Positions 62,161 through 64,000 of a stretch of 64,000 bases of DNA are shown one piece after another. This DNA comes from Pseudomonas sp. DTU12.3 (lineage in GTDB: Bacteria > Pseudomonadota > Gammaproteobacteria > Pseudomonadales > Pseudomonadaceae). The position numbers and the translations under genes are program-made. Each line of letters begins with the position of its first letter. Positions within the stretch are counted from its first letter, which is position 1. Below the pieces are notes generated by a model. It did not search any database. It was not told the DNA's origin and saw only the letters and a list, made by a program, of their open reading frames with translations. The stretch lies in contig NZ_CP027218.1 in assembly GCF_004124275.1 (NCBI RefSeq), positions 1,429,501 through 1,493,500 of the forward strand, given 5' to 3'.

Positions 62161-63570
62161 ATGCGTTATATCAGTACCCGCGGCCAGGCACCGGCCCTGA
62201 ATTTCGAAGACGTCCTGCTGGCTGGTCTGGCGACCGACGGCGGTCTGTACGTTCCGGAAAACCTGCCACGTTTCACCCAGGAAGAAATCGCTTCCTGGGC
62301 CGGCCTGCCGTATCACGAGCTGGCCTTCCGCGTGATGCGCCCGTTCGTCACCGGCAGCATTCCGGACGCCGATTTCAAAAAGATTCTCGAAGAAACCTAC
62401 GGCGTGTTCTCGCATAGCGCCGTAGCGCCGCTGCGTCAGTTGAACGGCAACGAATGGGTGCTGGAGCTGTTCCACGGCCCGACCTTGGCGTTCAAAGACT
62501 TCGCCCTGCAATTGCTCGGTCGTCTGCTCGACTACGTGCTGGAAAAACGCGGCGAGCGTGTGGTGATCGTCGGTGCCACTTCCGGTGATACCGGTTCGGC
62601 CGCCATCGAAGGCTGCAAGCACTGCGAAAACGTCGACATCTTCATTCTGCACCCGCACAACCGTGTGTCCGAAGTGCAGCGTCGCCAGATGACCACGATT
62701 TTCGGCGAGAACATTCACAACATCGCCATCGAAGGCAACTTCGATGACTGCCAGGAAATGGTCAAGGCGAGCTTCGCCGACCAGAGCTTCCTCAAAGGCA
62801 CGCGTCTGGTCGCGGTGAACTCGATCAACTGGGCGCGGATCATGGCCCAGATCGTCTACTACTTCCACGCAGCCCTGCAGTTGGGCGGCCCGGCGCGTTC
62901 GGTGTCGTTCTCGGTGCCAACCGGCAACTTTGGCGACATCTTCGCCGGTTACCTGGCACGCAACATGGGCCTGCCGATCAACCAGTTGATCGTCGCCACC
63001 AACCGCAACGACATCCTGCACCGCTTCATGAGCGGCAACCAGTACGTCAAGGACACCCTGCACGCAACACTGTCGCCGTCGATGGACATCATGGTCTCGT
63101 CGAACTTCGAACGCTTGCTGTTCGACCTGCACGGTCGTAACGGTGCGGCAATCGCCGGGCTGATGGACTCGTTCAAGCAGGGTGGCAGTTTCAGCGTCGA
63201 GCAAGAGCGCTGGACCGAAGCACGCAAACTGTTCGATTCGCTGGCTGTGGATGATGCACAGACCTGCGAAACCATCGCCGAAGTCTACGAGCAGACTGGC
63301 GAGGTGCTGGACCCGCACACCGCCATCGGCGTCAAGGCTGCGCGCGAGTGCCGCCGCAGCCTGGATATCCCGATGGTGATCCTCGGCACTGCTCATCCGG
63401 TTAAATTCCCCGATGCAGTGGAAAAAGCTGGTGTAGGAAAAGCGCTCGAGCTACCTGCACATCTTTCTGATTTGTTTGAGCGAAACGAGCGTTGCACCGT
63501 TCTGCCAAACGAGCTGACGGCCGTGCAAGCCTTTGTCAGCCAGCATGGCAACCGCGGCAAGCCGCTTTAA
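62161..63570 (+). CDS. thrC: Threonine synthase
   Basis: The 469-residue PLP enzyme converts O-phosphohomoserine to threonine. The PLP lysine is Lys112 in LAFKDFALQL, and the phosphate-binding region reads GATSGDTGSAAIEG. I chose the ATG at 62161 (MRYISTRGQAPALNFEDVLL). It lies downstream of hom, presumably on one transcript. Confidence 0.96.
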   Translation: MRYISTRGQAPALNFEDVLLAGLATDGGLYVPENLPRFTQEEIASWAGLPYHELAFRVMRPFVTGSIPDADFKKILEETYGVFSHSAVAPLRQLNGNEWVLELFHGPTLAFKDFALQLLGRLLDYVLEKRGERVVIVGATSGDTGSAAIEGCKHCENVDIFILHPHNRVSEVQRRQMTTIFGENIHNIAIEGNFDDCQEMVKASFADQSFLKGTRLVAVNSINWARIMAQIVYYFHAALQLGGPARSVSFSVPTGNFGDIFAGYLARNMGLPINQLIVATNRNDILHRFMSGNQYVKDTLHATLSPSMDIMVSSNFERLLFDLHGRNGAAIAGLMDSFKQGGSFSVEQERWTEARKLFDSLAVDDAQTCETIAEVYEQTGEVLDPHTAIGVKAARECRRSLDIPMVILGTAHPVKFPDAVEKAGVGKALELPAHLSDLFERNERCTVLPNELTAVQAFVSQHGNRGKPL

Positions 63571-63594
63571 GCCTGCCAAAGCTGTCACATTTTG

Positions 63595-63620
63595 AAGCCC
63601 GTCTCCTGACGGGCTTTTTT
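63595..63620 (+). terminator. Terminator of hom-thrC
   Basis: AAGCCCGTC and GACGGGCTT form a 9-bp stem with a TCCT loop, followed by a T-run. Confidence 0.93.
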
Positions 63621-63692
63621 GTTTCTGCTGCCACACTGCTCGGGTTTTCGCCCATGTAAGGACGGGTGAGTCGATCACGAAGGAAGTGGCAA

Positions 63693-64000
63693 ATGCTGTT
63701 TGAGAGAGGATGGATACACACCCTGAACGGGGTTCTTCTGGTAGGTCTATTGAGTTGCTGGCGCATTGGCGTAGCGGCACACCTGGTGCTGAACGAAGAT
63801 CCGGCGCCCAGCGTCCGGCCGGTGCAGCTTGATGAACACGAACGTCAATGGATTCGTGACAACCCCGCTGTCATCGTCGCATCGGTGCAATACCCGTTGT
63901 ACCTGTTCCAGGATGAGCACGGCCACTGGAACGGCTTGAATAGCGATGTGCTCAAGCGCATCAGCGCCATGACCGGTCTGCGCTTTGTTTTTCGAGAATC
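63693..64000 (+). CDS. Sensor protein with periplasmic SBP_bac_3 domain, 5' part only
   Basis: Only ~102 codons are visible; the gene runs off the window. The protein has an N-terminal hydrophobic segment (about residues 10-30) then a periplasmic start of an SBP_bac_3/BvgS-type sensor domain (QWIRDNPAVIVASVQYPLYLFQDEHGHWNGLNSDVLKRI). Such N termini in pseudomonads usually belong to hybrid histidine kinases or diguanylate cyclases; which one cannot be decided here. AAGGAAG precedes the ATG. Confidence 0.75.
   Translation, partial: MLFERGWIHTLNGVLLVGLLSCWRIGVAAHLVLNEDPAPSVRPVQLDEHERQWIRDNPAVIVASVQYPLYLFQDEHGHWNGLNSDVLKRISAMTGLRFVFRE

Overview
The window is a chromosomal core segment of a fluorescent-group Pseudomonas (P. 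fluorescens lineage). The evidence is GC-rich coding sequence, a carboxylesterase with the catalytic triad Ser114/Asp168/His199 of P. fluorescens EstB, a gene order that matches the P. aeruginosa and P. putida core in blocks (rhlB-estB-aapJQMP; ndpA-hupN-rlmF-valS-holC-pepA-lptFG; lepA-lepB-rnc-era-recO-pdxJ; mltF-purL; the nag cluster; purT; ffh-rpsP-rimM-trmD-rplS; xerD-dsbC-hom-thrC), and many REP/REPIN-type intergenic palindromes. I see no rRNA, tRNA, prophage, insertion sequence or CRISPR array.

Layout. 1-5.8 kb: 5' end of rhlB, estB, then the aapJQMP L-amino-acid ABC transporter behind a sigma-54 type promoter. 5.8-9.8 kb is the most accessory-looking part: a complete mqsRA toxin-antitoxin pair with its palindromic operator, a GntR/FCD regulator with a CynX-type MFS exporter, and small enzymes. 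9.8-20 kb: glutathione transferase, glutaredoxin, nucleoid proteins NdpA and HU, RlmF, ValS, HolC, PepA. 20-28.6 kb: lptFG (LPS export) diverging from pepA, then lepA-lepB-rnc-era-recO-pdxJ. 28.7-34.7 kb: mltF diverging from purL, plus a NIF3-like small protein.

34.7-36.1 kb is a non-coding stretch holding five 110-bp tandem repeats, then about 240 nt of hairpin-rich sequence directly in front of a small DUF6124-type gene. 36.3-43.8 kb is a complete N-acetylglucosamine PTS regulon (nagE, nagF, nagB-II, nagA, GntR regulator), all on the minus strand. 44-52.4 kb: L,D-transpeptidase, two divergent Nudix hydrolases, gamma carbonic anhydrase, DUF1289, VUT membrane protein, purT, an MHS-type MFS transporter, a CorC/HlyC protein and a CcsA-type protein. 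52.5-56.2 kb: ffh and the rpsP-rimM-trmD-rplS operon. 56.3-64 kb: acyl-CoA thioesterase, Na+/H+ antiporter, xerD, dsbC, hom, thrC, and the 5' end of a periplasmic-binding-domain sensor protein.

I found no large undescribed multi-gene system. The least explained sequence is the tandem array plus candidate structured leader at 34.8-35.74 kb. Other points worth checking are REP arms with compensatory base changes, the second EIIB domain of NagE lacking the usual cysteine, a hairpin covering the thrC ribosome-binding site, and the lack of the usual small gene between lepB and rnc.
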